Part shown: piece by piece, positions 1 through 10,019 of the stretch
Layout of the letters: each line of letters starts with the position of its first letter
Position numbering within the stretch: the first letter of the stretch is position 1
From: Gnetum montanum
Taxonomy: Eukaryota > Streptophyta > Gnetopsida > Gnetales > Gnetaceae
Assembly: GCA_015680685.1 (NCBI GenBank)
Contig: MNCI01030336.1
Coordinates: 460,571-493,803 of the forward strand
Direction: 5' to 3'
DNA: 33,233 bases
Translations under genes and position numbers: made by a program
Notes under the pieces: generated by a model
What the model was told of the DNA's origin: nothing
The model's database searches: none
The model's input: only the letters and a program-made list of their open reading frames with translations

Positions 1-1045
1 AAGTATTTATAATTATTATATATAATCATTTATGTTTATGATTATAAATATGTCATTATATATAACCGAGATTATAAATAACTGAGATAAATATAATCAT
101 TGGCTCCCTTGCGGTGACTCTTGGGCTAGGGGAGATTTATAAATAATTGATTATTTATGATTATAACAAGACATGTGTGTCGGTGGAGAGCTCATCGCTG
201 TTTTCTTTGGCATTGGCTAAGATCATCACAGCATGATCTTGCCGGAGATCTTCCTGGGGTCTAGGCTGCCAGAGGTGCAGAAGTTCTCGTTTTTAAAATT
301 TACCAGGTTAACAACCATATCATCCATTAGATTCCATCAATCAAAGAATATGTACATAAAGAAAAGGCCTCACTGCATGCAAGAATGTATGAAGAAATTA
401 TCAAATTTGAACTCTTTAAGTCCTCCCAATAAGCAAGAAAAATTATTAAAATTATGACCAAAGTTAGGCCAACATCTCAAATTAGCTAATAATTTTCATG
501 TGCTAGCAAAAATGCTAACGCTTTTGCATTTTATTAAAATGCATATTGCAAATGAAAAAGCGGTTACAATCGTAACAACTAAACGCATCTACTCCATGGT
601 AACTGCTGAATTTCAAAGCACAACCATAGAAATGATAAAACCTACACAAAATATACAAAGAGATAAAGAGAACATTAACTTACAAATGTTCCTTTACATT
701 GAAAAAAGATGTAGCAAAAGAAGATTACTCAAGATAGTAGTAAAAAATTACAATTTCAGAATTCCCTACCACTCCAAAAAGCATCGAAAAAAGAATATAA
801 CCAAACTTTGGAATGTTTTTGCATTGGGAATGTAAATGTATAGGAAAGCATGCTAAGTATTGATGATAGAAGAGCTTAGGTTGAAGTGAAACTATGAAAA
901 TTGCACAAAATCATCAAAATGTAATGTTCAACATGTTACAATTCACTATAAAAAATTAACAAAACCACACATAAAAAATTAACCAAACGGATGATGTGCA
1001 ACTGATCTATTTTCACAATAATGAGTTTTGTTGACCTGTTATTTC
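1..1045. other. AT-rich intergenic DNA, no gene recognised
   Basis: The first 100 bases are a run of ATTATAAATA-like words. Positions 101-137 hold a short stretch (GGCTCCCTTGCGGTGACTC) resembling the core of the tandem repeats at 2942-3535. The short open frames here have no recognisable domain and their lengths are what chance gives in AT-rich DNA. Confidence 0.5.
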
Positions 1046-2581
1046 TCAACCTCCAATTCCAACACATTGTGCAACTGATGATGTGTGATTAATAATGTTT
1101 TCATCATCTGTCTGAAGCAAAGGACCTTGAAATTGCAATCTCATTTCTCCATCCTTTTCTAACAATGGAATATAAGGAATGCTATGGAAGATGTTAACAT
1201 CACCAGTATCAGCAACATCATCTAATGCATGCATATCGATCTCAACATCTCGATAATATGGATCATTTGCCTTCTTAAAAATCAAAGCTTCATAAACTTG
1301 TCTCTTGTTGACAATGAAATTATACTTGGTGCTCATTTGATCTACTCTTCTCAATATCAAGAAAGGGATGTCTTTAATTCTAAGACGAAGTCTTTTAGTA
1401 ATCTGTGTGACATCCTGCGCAAAGCTAATTGTGTGACCTTTATACTTGAACTATTCACCAACTGCATATGTAACTTATAAAATGGAGTTGATTTTTGCAA
1501 TTAACATTTCTTCAACCTTAGTTAAACAACCTAGGATAGGTGGTTGGATACTAGGATCCATGTTATTTTCAACAGAAAATCATTTGATTTCACAACCAAA
1601 ACTGTCAAAAATATTATGTTTCTTTTCTTTAGTGCACCTATTGTATGTGGGTCCTCTACTTTTGGTTGAATCCAATAATATGCTAAAAAACATTTTGTTG
1701 CATACATTGCAGGTACGTGGATTTGCAAAACTTCTAACTACAGTATTAAAATTATGTATTGCTTGAGCAATTTCTGAACTTATCTTTGGCAATCTTGGGA
1801 AAGACTAAATAGGTTCTGAAGAAGGCATTTCCATTGTTGGTGCATTGGCAACATCTGTAGCTTCATTTATTCGATGAAATGAATTTTCTTCTTGTCAACG
1901 TTGCCTCTTTTGGTGCTCACTCTTATTATAATGTAGTTATTCTTGATTTTCTTGCAATTGTTGTTCTTCTTTGTGTGTGATTTTTGGAATAAATGTTGCT
2001 TGATTAATAGGCACAGATGCATTTCTAATGTCCTACAAAAAATGTTTCAAAATTTAAACTAAAAATTGAATTAAACTATTTACCAACTTGAGTATGGGCA
2101 AACACTAACTTGCATTTCTTCTTGATTATTTACATTATTAGTATCAATAATGTGGATCATTGTATTATATGAATTTCCAAGTGATGAGAGGGGATTTGAA
2201 GTTGACGTAACCTAAAAAAATATATGCAATGTAAGTATGTAAATAAAATGAGAAGATTTTCCTATGATAAATATTTGTTTTGAAATATTAAAAAATGCAT
2301 AAATTACACACTCCTAAATTTCGTAGAATTAGTTCTCGTTCTCGTTCACGTCATTTTGCTTCTCGTTTTACAAATCATCTTCTCTCCTTTGTAGTCATCG
2401 ATTCTGGATTTTTAGTTTCTATAATCCGTGGTCGTCCTCTTCTTTGGCCATGCCCACATGCATGCCCACTACCATGACCTCCATAAATTGTATTCCTTGT
2501 TGTAGTAGATAATTGTTGTTGCTAATCTTGAAGAGAGTGTTCTTCACCTTCTCTATTGGGATGAATAGCAGTAGGATCCAT
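1046..2581 (-). pseudogene. Helitron-type Rep/helicase protein, N-terminal part, decayed
   Basis: Read on the minus strand, one frame runs from about 1990 to 1046 with a handful of in-frame stops. It holds a CX2C cysteine pair (CNVCNKMFF, near 1700), then ENNMDPSIQPP, VEEMLIAKI, a KYKGHTISFAQDV stretch, VNKRQVYEALIF and a PYYRDVEID block. This order (NNMDPG..., IEEMLIARV, GH.INFPQDV, RR.KV..AL.WL, YYADI.ID) is what I know from the region before the Rep domain in Helitron proteins. An upstream segment starting MDPTAIHP at 2581 is glycine/histidine-rich, then basic (RRGRPRI), and may be a first exon. AG acceptor-like sites near 2212 and 2033 suggest introns, but the phases do not fit cleanly. 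The Rep HUH motif and the helicase are absent, so the gene is truncated at about 1046. It was possibly a transposase of rolling-circle type; the copy is dead. Family assignment is from motif memory, not a search. Confidence 0.68.
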
Positions 2582-2659
2582 GTTTCTGAAAATGCACAAA
2601 TTCCAATATTGCATCTCTTAATTTTGTAAGACATTGCCCAAGTTCAATATCTATAAATA

Positions 2660-2875
2660 CTATACCACACCAAAACCATCATCACCCTAATCGTCACCAT
2701 GATCATAACCATCACCATTTTTATTAATAAAAAATATTCATTATTGCCCACTGTTTATAATAAAAAAAATTCATTATTACTGTAATTGTAACCATCACCA
2801 TTTATAATAATAATAACTATTCAATATTACCCATAATTTATAATAATAAATATTCATTGGTTACCCACGTCAGGG
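2660..2875. repeat. AT-rich decayed tandem repeat
   Basis: Blocks of the form ATTCATTATT / CCATCACCAT / TTATAATAATAA recur three to four times with variable spacing. It looks like an old degenerate minisatellite between the Helitron remnant and the ordered array to its right. Confidence 0.4.
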
Positions 2876-2941
2876 CCTACGTGTGAGGGAATACAAAGAA
2901 ACAAAAGGGAAGCCTAGGGGTCGAGGGCATTAATCGAATAA

Positions 2942-3535
2942 AGATTCAGCTCCCCTGCAATGACTCTTTGGCTTCCCTGCACATCATGCATGCACATGAG
3001 AGAATACAAAAAGATGAATGGGAAGCCCAGGGGTTGAGGGCATCACTTGAATAGAGATTCAGCTCCCCTGCAATGACTCTTTGGCTCCCCTGCATGTGGT
3101 GCATGCACGTGAGGAAATATGAAGAGATGAATGGGGAGCCCAAGGGTCGGAGGGCATCAATATAATAGAGATTTAGCTCCCTTACAGTGACTCTTTGGCT
3201 TTTTGACTTTTCAGATTCGACTCCCTTGCAGTGACTCTTTGGCTTTCTTGCACATGGTGCATGCACATGAGAGAATACGAAAAGATGAATGGGGAGCCCA
3301 AGGATCGAGGGCATCAATTGAATAGAGATTTAGCTCCCTTGCAGTGATTCTTTGGCTTTCCTGCATGTGGTGTATGCGTGTGAGGAAATACGAAGAGAAG
3401 AATGGGGAGCCCAAGGGTTGAGGGGTGCCAATCGAATAGAGATTTAGCTCCCTTGTAGCGACTCTTTAGCTTTTTGACTTTTCAGATTCATCTCCCCTAT
3501 AGTGACTCTTTGGCTTCCCTACACATGGTGCGTTA
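2942..3535. repeat. tandem array with 271-bp higher-order unit (113+114+44)
   Basis: The anchor AGATTYAGCTCCC...GTGACTCTTTGG starts at 2942, 3055, 3169, 3213, 3326, 3440 and 3484. The spacings are 113, 114, 44, 113, 114 and 44. Two full monomers followed by a 44-base stub (ending CTTTTTGACTTTTC) therefore form a 271-base unit that occurs twice, then a partial monomer. Within a monomer, a GTGCATGCAC-type inverted word and GGGGAGCCCAAGGGTCGAGGG are conserved. The open frames on the minus strand here are a by-product of a repeat length close to a multiple of three. Confidence 0.85.
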
Positions 3536-3643
3536 CATGGAGGGCAACAAGTCCACTCCCCCCTCACCCCCTATCCTATGAGAACATGGAGGGTGACAAA
3601 TCCACTCCCCTCTCCCCACCTCCCACCCCCCCTATCCTATGAG
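3535..3643. repeat. 49-bp tandem duplication, C-rich
   Basis: ACATGGAGGGCAACAAGTCC at 3535 recurs at 3584 with two substitutions. Both copies end in CCCCTATCCTATGAGA. The second copy is longer by about 10 bases through an expanded C-rich run. It abuts the 271-base array directly. Confidence 0.75.
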
Positions 3644-4648
3644 ACAAGTTGGCCTCTCGGCCAAAACAAAAATTTTCAATCTAGTTCAACTAGTTGCAAA
3701 GGAATTATACATGAGATCCATGTTCTCAATGAATAAAGATAAATATATGTTTAGTTTTAACATTATATGTTCAGTTTTAACAATATTTAACTGTGCAAGT
3801 GAGTTAGTCTCACCATTATTGAGGAAATGGTGGGGCTAACTTGTTTCCATGTGAGCAATGCATTAATGAGCTTGAAAGCTTTGGTTTATACAATTCTAAC
3901 TTTATTACTTATATGGTGGCCTTTTTCTTTGATAGGTTAAGCATATATTTAAGAACTTATGACAAGAATAATATTTTAATGGAACTTGGATAATAATACA
4001 ACAAACATTGTGGTGCCTCAAATGTAACTTAAACTTACAATCTATTACCTATTTTCAAAATTCATTATTCATTAAAAACTTTTACTTATGTTAGTTGAGG
4101 ATAGATTAGGGGTCATCAAAACTAAAACTGATGATTAGCACAATCCTCTATTATAACTAAGGCAATAAGACAAGGAACATCATCATCCTAGCCTTATCCC
4201 AACAAAATGGGGTAGGCTAATACAACAAACATGATGATGCTCAATTTCAATTTGAACTTATTACGTAAAAAGCAATGAACTCACGAATTGAGCTACACTC
4301 CCATTGACTATATGATTAGAGAAGAATCACTTCAACTTAAAAAATCTTCTCCAAAAGATCATAATTCAAGTAGTAAGCATATTGATTTGATTGCAATTGT
4401 GTAAAGTATTTGCATTGAAGGATAATTTTAGTAAAGTGTCAATTCCAAGATGCATCAACATAAAAAGTATTAAACGGACTAGGCTTTGTAGGGATGTAAT
4501 ATAGCTGTAATTCATTAGTGAAGTCTCATAACTTGCATAGTACAAATTGTAAGTTCAATATGAATGGGTTGTACTAACATCTAATGTTGTTTTATGATTT
4601 ATCAATTACCCATAATATACAATAGAAATAAGATTGTTAATACTAAAT
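3644..4648. other. no gene seen; one plant-repeat-like hairpin
   Basis: AT-rich DNA without a supportable gene. Positions 4190-4218 form an imperfect hairpin (AGCCTTATCCCA, six-base loop, TGGGGTAGGCT), flanked by CATCATCAT and ATGATGATG. The AGCC..ATCCCA/TGGGGT.GGCT pair resembles a motif I have seen in repetitive plant DNA; no family is claimed. Confidence 0.3.
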
Positions 4649-4926
4649 ATTAGCTTAGTTATATATTTATAATGTATATTAATAGTCCAAAGGATCTTCT
4701 TCATCAATAATGAATAAGATTTTTATATAAAATATTTCATAACTTTTGAATGAAGTACAAGATGTATGTATCAAAAAATTTATTCTCATCAAATGAAAAA
4801 CAAAATTTGTGCATAATCCATCATATGTTGTTACTTTTGGCTAAATTTGTTCTTATTCTTCTTTGACAAAGTAGATCCTATTCATCAAATTAAAGATATA
4901 TATTATAAATATATAACTAAGCTAAT
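4649..4926. mobile_element. MITE-like element, ~278 bp, long terminal inverted repeats
   Basis: The left end TTAGCTTAGTTATATATTTA (from 4650) and the reverse complement of the right end (ending 4925) match for 24 bases without error and for 30 with one mismatch. The interior is AT-rich and non-coding, and a weaker inner pair (GGATCTTCTTC / GGATCTACTTT) also mirrors. This is the layout of a non-autonomous DNA transposon. No clear target-site duplication was found, so the superfamily is open; a fold-back repeat of other origin is possible. Confidence 0.7.
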
Positions 4927-5232
4927 GATTGCCTATCATCAATTAGAGGGATTATGCAAAAAGAAGGATTCAACAATATAATTCCTAGTACTCTATATCA
5001 ATTTGATTTTTCAGAGGTAGTAGACTAATTTCATATTATTTAAATAAGGTAAATAATTTTTTAGAAATAGGAATATAGTAATTTGTAATAACATATTATT
5101 CTCATATATGACAAGGCTTTGATAAATGTTCAAACATTGACAGTAGGGAAAGTGCACAATAAATGATAAATATTTTAATATTTAAAATACAAAAAAATAA
5201 TGATGAATGTTCAAAAAATAGAAAAAATAAGT
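4927..5232. other. no feature seen
   Basis: AT-rich DNA with A-runs. No open frame, repeat or family signature could be supported. Confidence 0.4.
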
Positions 5233-5244
5233 AACCTCTAATTT

Positions 5245-5456
5245 ATTTAATTATTTTTTGGTCGAGGCAAGACAACTTAAGGCTAGTAGCATAACCCCTA
5301 CCCACATAGTAGGGTAGATGTGACTCACATACAAAAAAGGTCCTATCACAAGGCTACTCCACTATCGCCACACCTGAAAGGACAAGCAAGAATCAAACCC
5401 ACAATCTCCTAATTGAGAGATGAGTTTCCTGACCACATGCCCTACACCACATGTGC
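5245..5456 (-). mobile_element. tRNA-derived SINE with target-site duplication
   Basis: On the minus strand, TGGTGTAGGG (5449-5440) fits the pol III A box TRGYNNARNNG. GGTTTGATTC (5399-5390) fits the B box with one C-to-T change. The 50-base A-to-B offset is about that of a tRNA. The unit ends, on the minus strand, in an A/T-rich tail (AAAAAATAATTAAATAAAT). It is flanked by AACCTCTAATTT (5233-5244) and AACCTCTAAATT (5457-5468), a 12-base target-site duplication with one mismatch. The length of about 212 bp is normal for a plant SINE. SINEs depend on LINE enzymes; none is seen nearby. Confidence 0.82.
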
Positions 5457-5468
5457 AACCTCTAAATT

Positions 5469-5597
5469 GTTAAATCATTTTTTATTTTATATGATGCATT
5501 TTTCTTCATCTAGTTTGTTTTGAAGGTGAGAAGATTTTGATATGTTGATGTATCTTTCTTTGGAAGTTAGAGGGAAAATCTTCAAATTAAGAATACT
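5469..5597. other. short spacer left of the retrotransposon pile
   Basis: AT-rich unannotated sequence between the SINE and the outer LTR end of element A. The bases next to that LTR end, GAATACT, should contain one half of A's target-site duplication. The other half lies outside the window. Confidence 0.4.
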
Positions 5598-5786
5598 TGA
5601 TGAGCGGTGAGTACCCCCTACACCCAACCATATGAATCATAAGTGTTCATGCATGATTCGGTCAAATTTTGTGGATGGGACTAGTTGTGGCATCTAGATT
5701 GTTAAGCATTGATCACAAGACGATGTCTTCCCACTTGGACTAGTGGTAGCTTTGTCACATAGGGTTTAATCCAAAGTGAGGCATAT
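5598..5786 (-). mobile_element. Element A, 3' LTR, distal (U5) part
   Basis: This starts with TGATGAGCGG, the inverse of the CTCATCA terminus shared by all LTRs here. It aligns almost without gaps to 28517-28700, the matching part of A's other LTR. It breaks off at AAAGTGAGGCATAT exactly where element E1 begins (5787). The rest of this LTR is inferred to resume on the far side of E1 in the gap and at 15941-16125. Confidence 0.8.
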
Positions 5787-6612
5787 TGATGAGCTACAAT
5801 ATCACGACTGTGATATCACGTAGGCAATATTGTGGCCTTCCACATGATATCGCGCATGCGATATTGTGTCCTACCTCATTGCCTATAAATAAGAGGTGGG
5901 TGCACTTGGTTTGCATAGTTAGTCTTAGTCCCTTATCCAAACTCTTGCCATTTTTCCCTCTCAGAGTTAGAATTATTTTTGCATGCCTGCAGGAAGAGTC
6001 ATAAAGTGAACGAATCTTTATTCGAGCATTGTGTACCTAAGCACACCTTGTGTATGGCAATAAAGATGAACTTTGTGATAAGCCTTGCAGCATACAGAAT
6101 AGATGAATTAGTGTTAATTATTGTTACTTAATGCTTTCCTTAGTTAATTAATGATTCTCTCTTACCATACAACTCTCCTAAGTAAGCACACATAGTACGA
6201 TCACTTCGAGCATGCATGTAACACTTGGTAACCCAGTAACGATTAGCGTTTGGTAATCCTAGTAGTGTTGCACTGGTTTAGGATGTGTATGGCAAGTGAA
6301 AACGGATACTGGTGTTAGGATCAGTTAGAGCCTAGTTAATAAGTATTCAAATTAAATTAGTTACTTAGTTATCTCTCTCCTCCCTTATTAGTAATAGGAC
6401 ATAAAAACACATAAAAAGTATAAAAATCATATACCTCAAGTTTACTTAACCATACAATCGTGACATACAAGTAAGCTTGGAAAGAAAACAATTGATCAAC
6501 CCATTCTTGTTCCAAAAAGGTGCATAAGCACTTAGTCCTTGGAATTCGACCTGATCGTGTGTGGATGCTTGTATTCATATGGTTGAGCATAAGGATACCT
6601 CATTGCTCATCA
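5787..6612 (+). repeat. E1 5' LTR (826 bp)
   Basis: The LTR is bounded by TGATGAG (5787) and CTCATCA (6606-6612), a 7-base inverted terminus. It carries U3 palindromes at 5800-5862, a TATA box at 5884, and AATAAA at 6059-6064, which probably marks the R region. The same order is found in the 3' LTR from 14882. Confidence 0.9.
5803..5891 (+). promoter_or_regulatory. E1 U3 promoter: palindromes plus TATA box
   Basis: TATAAATA lies at 5884-5891. Upstream are GTGATATCAC (perfect, 5810-5819) and ATATCGCGCATGCGATAT (imperfect, about 5842-5860). The corresponding 3' LTR segment has a perfect 18-base palindrome at 14908-14925 (half-site ATATCACGT) and TATAAATA at 14979-14986. Palindromes at a fixed place upstream of TATA suggest dimeric protein binding sites; the protein is unknown. 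Confidence 0.7.
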
Positions 6613-6613
6613 T

Positions 6614-6631
6614 TGGTGCCATTTTTGGGGA
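6614..6631 (+). other. E1 primer-binding site, tRNA-Asp-like
   Basis: TGGTGCCATTTTTGGGGA follows the LTR end after one base. It matches the complement of the plant tRNA-Asp(GUC) 3' end (TGGCGCCGTTGCCGGGGA, from memory) at 13 of 18 positions; four of the five differences are C-to-T or G-to-A. This primer is typical of Athila-type elements. Confidence 0.75.
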
Positions 6632-6749
6632 CTTTGTTGTTTGGTGCTAACCAGAACATAGGAAATCTTTCACCTTGTTGGAACGAACCCTTGGGGTTGG
6701 TTAGAGAAAAATAATAAATAATAATACATTGCACACTAAGTAGAAAATC

Positions 6750-8674
6750 ATATCTCCTTCTTCGTACGAAAGTGTTTCACCATCTAGGTTTGATACAGGG
6801 AACAATCAGAGGTGTAGTACACATGATAATCTGCCAGTCCCTCAACAGTTTCATGTGATATATGTTCATCCTGATGAATACGTACCAAACTTTACCTTTA
6901 TCCTCCACTAGGATGAACAACTGCATTGGCGAGATTTAGAAGGTAACATAGTGTTACCTCTCGATTGTTCAATCTCGGGTATGCTTCTTCGTGATCTCAC
7001 ACGAATTGGCATGCAGCACTTACATGCAGAGTACGTTGTGCATGATCATGACTCGAGAGAGTATTGACCCATGGAGGCACAACTAAAAGGGACTTACAAC
7101 AGGAGAGACGTCATGAATTTATGAAAGGAAAGTTGTCGCAGAACGTCCCACATGTCCTAAGTGAAAATGAGGGTGGTGAACCTACCTCAAGCAGTCACCC
7201 ACATAATGATGTTCCTCTCATTGACTTCAGTCAAGGGGTTGTGTATTAGAATCTTTACTGAACTATCCATAACTTGGATTCTGGTACCGATAGACATAAA
7301 GGGTCTAAAAAAGGAATACAAACACATGACAAAGATGGACATTCTGATCGTAACCACGATTGAGGTTGCAACCATTGAAGAGAAGGAAGCAGACACTGAC
7401 ATGGTGACAGTCCTCCTTCTTCTTCACCTTCATCATCTCCTTCGCCCTCCCCTTTAGGATCTGGACATAGTCACAAAGAAAAAGACCATGAGGATAAGGG
7501 TAAGAGAAATGGGAGTTGTAGAAAAAATAGTCAAGAAAGGGGATGAGGGTACTCTAGAGAAACACATTGTGAAAGAAGGGAGAGTAGGGAACAACATAGG
7601 CATCATAGATGCCACAAAAGGGATGATCACGATGAATCCCTACTTGCTACTCAAAGTATACTAGACATAACTGAGGCTGTCAGAATCCCAACAAGGCACC
7701 AAAAAGATAGTAGGATCAAGAGATTAGATATGAACAACATCCCACGATTTGAAGGTGGGTACAATGTTGATCCTCAAAATCATTTACAAGTATTTCATTA
7801 TGCATGTGCCTTATAAAACATAGAAAGTGAATGGAAAAAACTTAAGCTGTTTCCATAGACACTAGTCAAAGAAGCAAAGAGCTAGTATCGATCCTTAGAA
7901 CCAGAACCCATTCATAGGTGGAGTACCATGTTAGAATTGTTCAATGATAAGTACCAAACGTACTCCTGAGTGTCCAACCTGTGAAAGAAAATCCAAGGCT
8001 AGAAACAAGGAGGACATGAACCCTTGGATGCTACCATGGGTCACTACTATGCACTGTTACATCGTTGTCCTAGCCATGGTTATTCGTAGAGGGATCAGCT
8101 ACGCCATCTTGTAGATGGGCTTAGGCATGAAATGCGAAGAACCCTTGGGACTTATGCCCAAGGAAGACTATCCGAGCTTAGGACACATCAAGTTCAAAGA
8201 TTATTGGAGTAAGTTGCTAAAGAAGAAGGTGAGCTAAGGAAAAGAGAGAGTGTAGAGGAATATAATAGAGATCCTTTCCTCTAAAAGAGGGGAGCAAGAG
8301 TCTGTGAGAATGCAAAAGAGTCACCACTTGAAGAGATGGTGAATAAGAAAACCTTGTCGATCCAAAAATTTTTATTAGAAGTATCGGCAAAGGTAGACCA
8401 AATGTGGGACTCCCTAGATAATAGATTTCAAACCGTTCTTAAAATAGTAGAGGAGTTTAGAGAGCAAGGTAGTGATCACGAAAAGAGAAAAAGGAGAGAA
8501 GCAGAATATGCACATAACAAGGGTAAGAGAAAATTTTTCATCATCGAAGAGGTTATGGATTTGGATACAGATAATGATAGTGGATGTGAGATATGCGAAT
8601 ATGACCATCCTAAGGGATGTTGCCCTATAATCTCACATTTGCAAGAGTCTGGGGTATATGCACTCAACCCATGA
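6750..8674 (+). pseudogene. E1 gag (capsid-nucleocapsid polyprotein), decayed
   Basis: Gag forms the retrotransposon particle and packages its RNA. A readable frame opens near 6750 (a degenerate ATA where a start would be expected) with YESVSPSRFD, FHVIYVHPDEY and LLRDLTRIGMQ. A charged/serine-proline spacer follows (7260-7640). The capsid region is 7640-8250, with MNNIPRFEGGYNVDPQNHL, LKLFP, a YRSLEP block, and HEPLDATMGHYYALLHRCP..HGY, the layout of Athila/Tat gag. A near-intact stretch at 8336-8674 ends in CX2CX3HX4C (CEICEYDHPKGCC), a zinc-knuckle variant one residue shorter than the classic form. Several stops and at least one frameshift are present. The first ~100 codons have no counterpart in the gag of A or E2. 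Confidence 0.82.
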
Positions 8675-9796
8675 TTAAATAAAAGGCAAACACCCTGAAG
8701 GTTACCTTATCCTCAAGGTAACTCAAGATAGTTCCACCAACCCTTAATGTATTATCCAAGTGGAACTCCGTCACAACTGATCAAGCAGTATCAACAATGG
8801 AAGTACCCATAATCAAGGGGAATTCTACCAGCAAGGCAACAATATTCTTACTGGAAATTTGACCTGTATGGATATTACGTGTAGTAGCCAGTCTCTCCAC
8901 ATGACTCTATTGGTCACATTACTGTTCAACCTCATTACCAAGCTCGTGAGTATTATAGAACTCCTTCTCTTAGGGGCAAGGTTTCACAAACATACCATCC
9001 TTCTTATTCGGTTGTACCTCTTCCACCCTTAACTCCATTACCTCCTACTCCAACTATACAGGGTGAAATCCCTATCCAGCCACAACAACGTAATGCCATA
9101 AGGGCTGTTAACCCTCAACCTACTATTGGTTTTAACAACTGCATGAAGAAAAGACCTTTCTTTAGAACCAACAGTCCAACTAAGCCCTTGCAACCACAAG
9201 CAGCTAATTCTTCAACCGCCTCACTATCACTTGAAGCTTTAGAGATCCCTTCAACCCAAAAATCACATTCAACGTATACGGTCATGTTAACTCATGTAGT
9301 CATTGATTGGATAAAATTTGGCCATCTCCCTAAGAAATTCTCTGATCCTGGGAGTCCCTTGATATATCTACAAATCGCTGAAAATGAGCCGTGCAAAGCT
9401 CTTTTGGATTTAGGTTTTAGTGTCAACTTTATTTCTCAAGAAATATACAAAGCCTAGAACCTGCCTTCCCTAAAAAAGAGTAACATTCGTTTAGAGTTAG
9501 CCGACTTGTCCATCATTGTCCCATTAGGACTAATGGAGGACATCATCACCATTGTTTGTGGGTGGTCATATCCGGCTGACTTCCTAGTGATTCAAGTAAA
9601 CAATGGTAAGGGGGACTTCCCAATCATAATGGGAAGAGCATGGCTAAGCATAGTTGATGCACGCCAAGGAATCCATGATCTTTCCCTGAAAATATCAAAG
9701 GAAAATACATTCGGAAAGATCGAGAAGAAGAAAGTTCCATGCAATGCATATAGTGACTCAGGGTGTAATTACATGCAAAAGTCATGGTTTGTATAA
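8675..9796 (+). pseudogene. E1 protease with proline-rich linker, decayed
   Basis: A proline/glutamine/tyrosine-rich linker (8680-9140) leads into an aspartic protease read from 9143. The catalytic loop reads ALLDLGFSVNFIS (about 9394-9432), where the family usually has DLGAS or DSGAS, so the residue after Gly is changed from Ala to Phe. A stop follows at 9457. In the next frame come ADFLVIQV (about 9573) and PIIMGRAWL...DARQGIHDL (9621-9680), the second half of the fold (family form PIILGRPFL). The protease matures Gag-Pol; this copy is inactive. Confidence 0.8.
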
Positions 9797-10019
9797 CATT
9801 TAACATTGCCTGCATGCAACCAGTGTGCACAAGTGACTGATATACAAAGATGCCTGTATGCAGTAGCCACAAGACAGGAAGGCACCCAATGGCTGATAGC
9901 TGATCAAGAGAGCAGCTCAACTATATGTATGGAACCAACTAAGGGTTTGACTTGCCCTTACATAGATAGCATAGACACATTAGAGCAAGTCCATCACCAA
10001 CTTCCAAGTCTTGACCTTG

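Noticed and set aside
500-835. 111-codon plus-strand frame as a host gene
   Set aside because: Low-complexity composition, no motif, no start or splice support, AT-rich context.
2946-3414. Overlapping minus-strand open frames with repeated HMQ..QRV..ELNLY-like peptides
   Set aside because: They arise from the 113/114-base tandem repeat; no start context, homology or unique sequence.
2942-3535. CRISPR array
   Set aside because: The spacers are as conserved as the repeats, so it is an ordinary tandem array, and the window is plant-like.
4190-4218. Hairpin as a SINE or known plant repeat
   Set aside because: Only about 30 bases of resemblance; no boundaries or target duplication.
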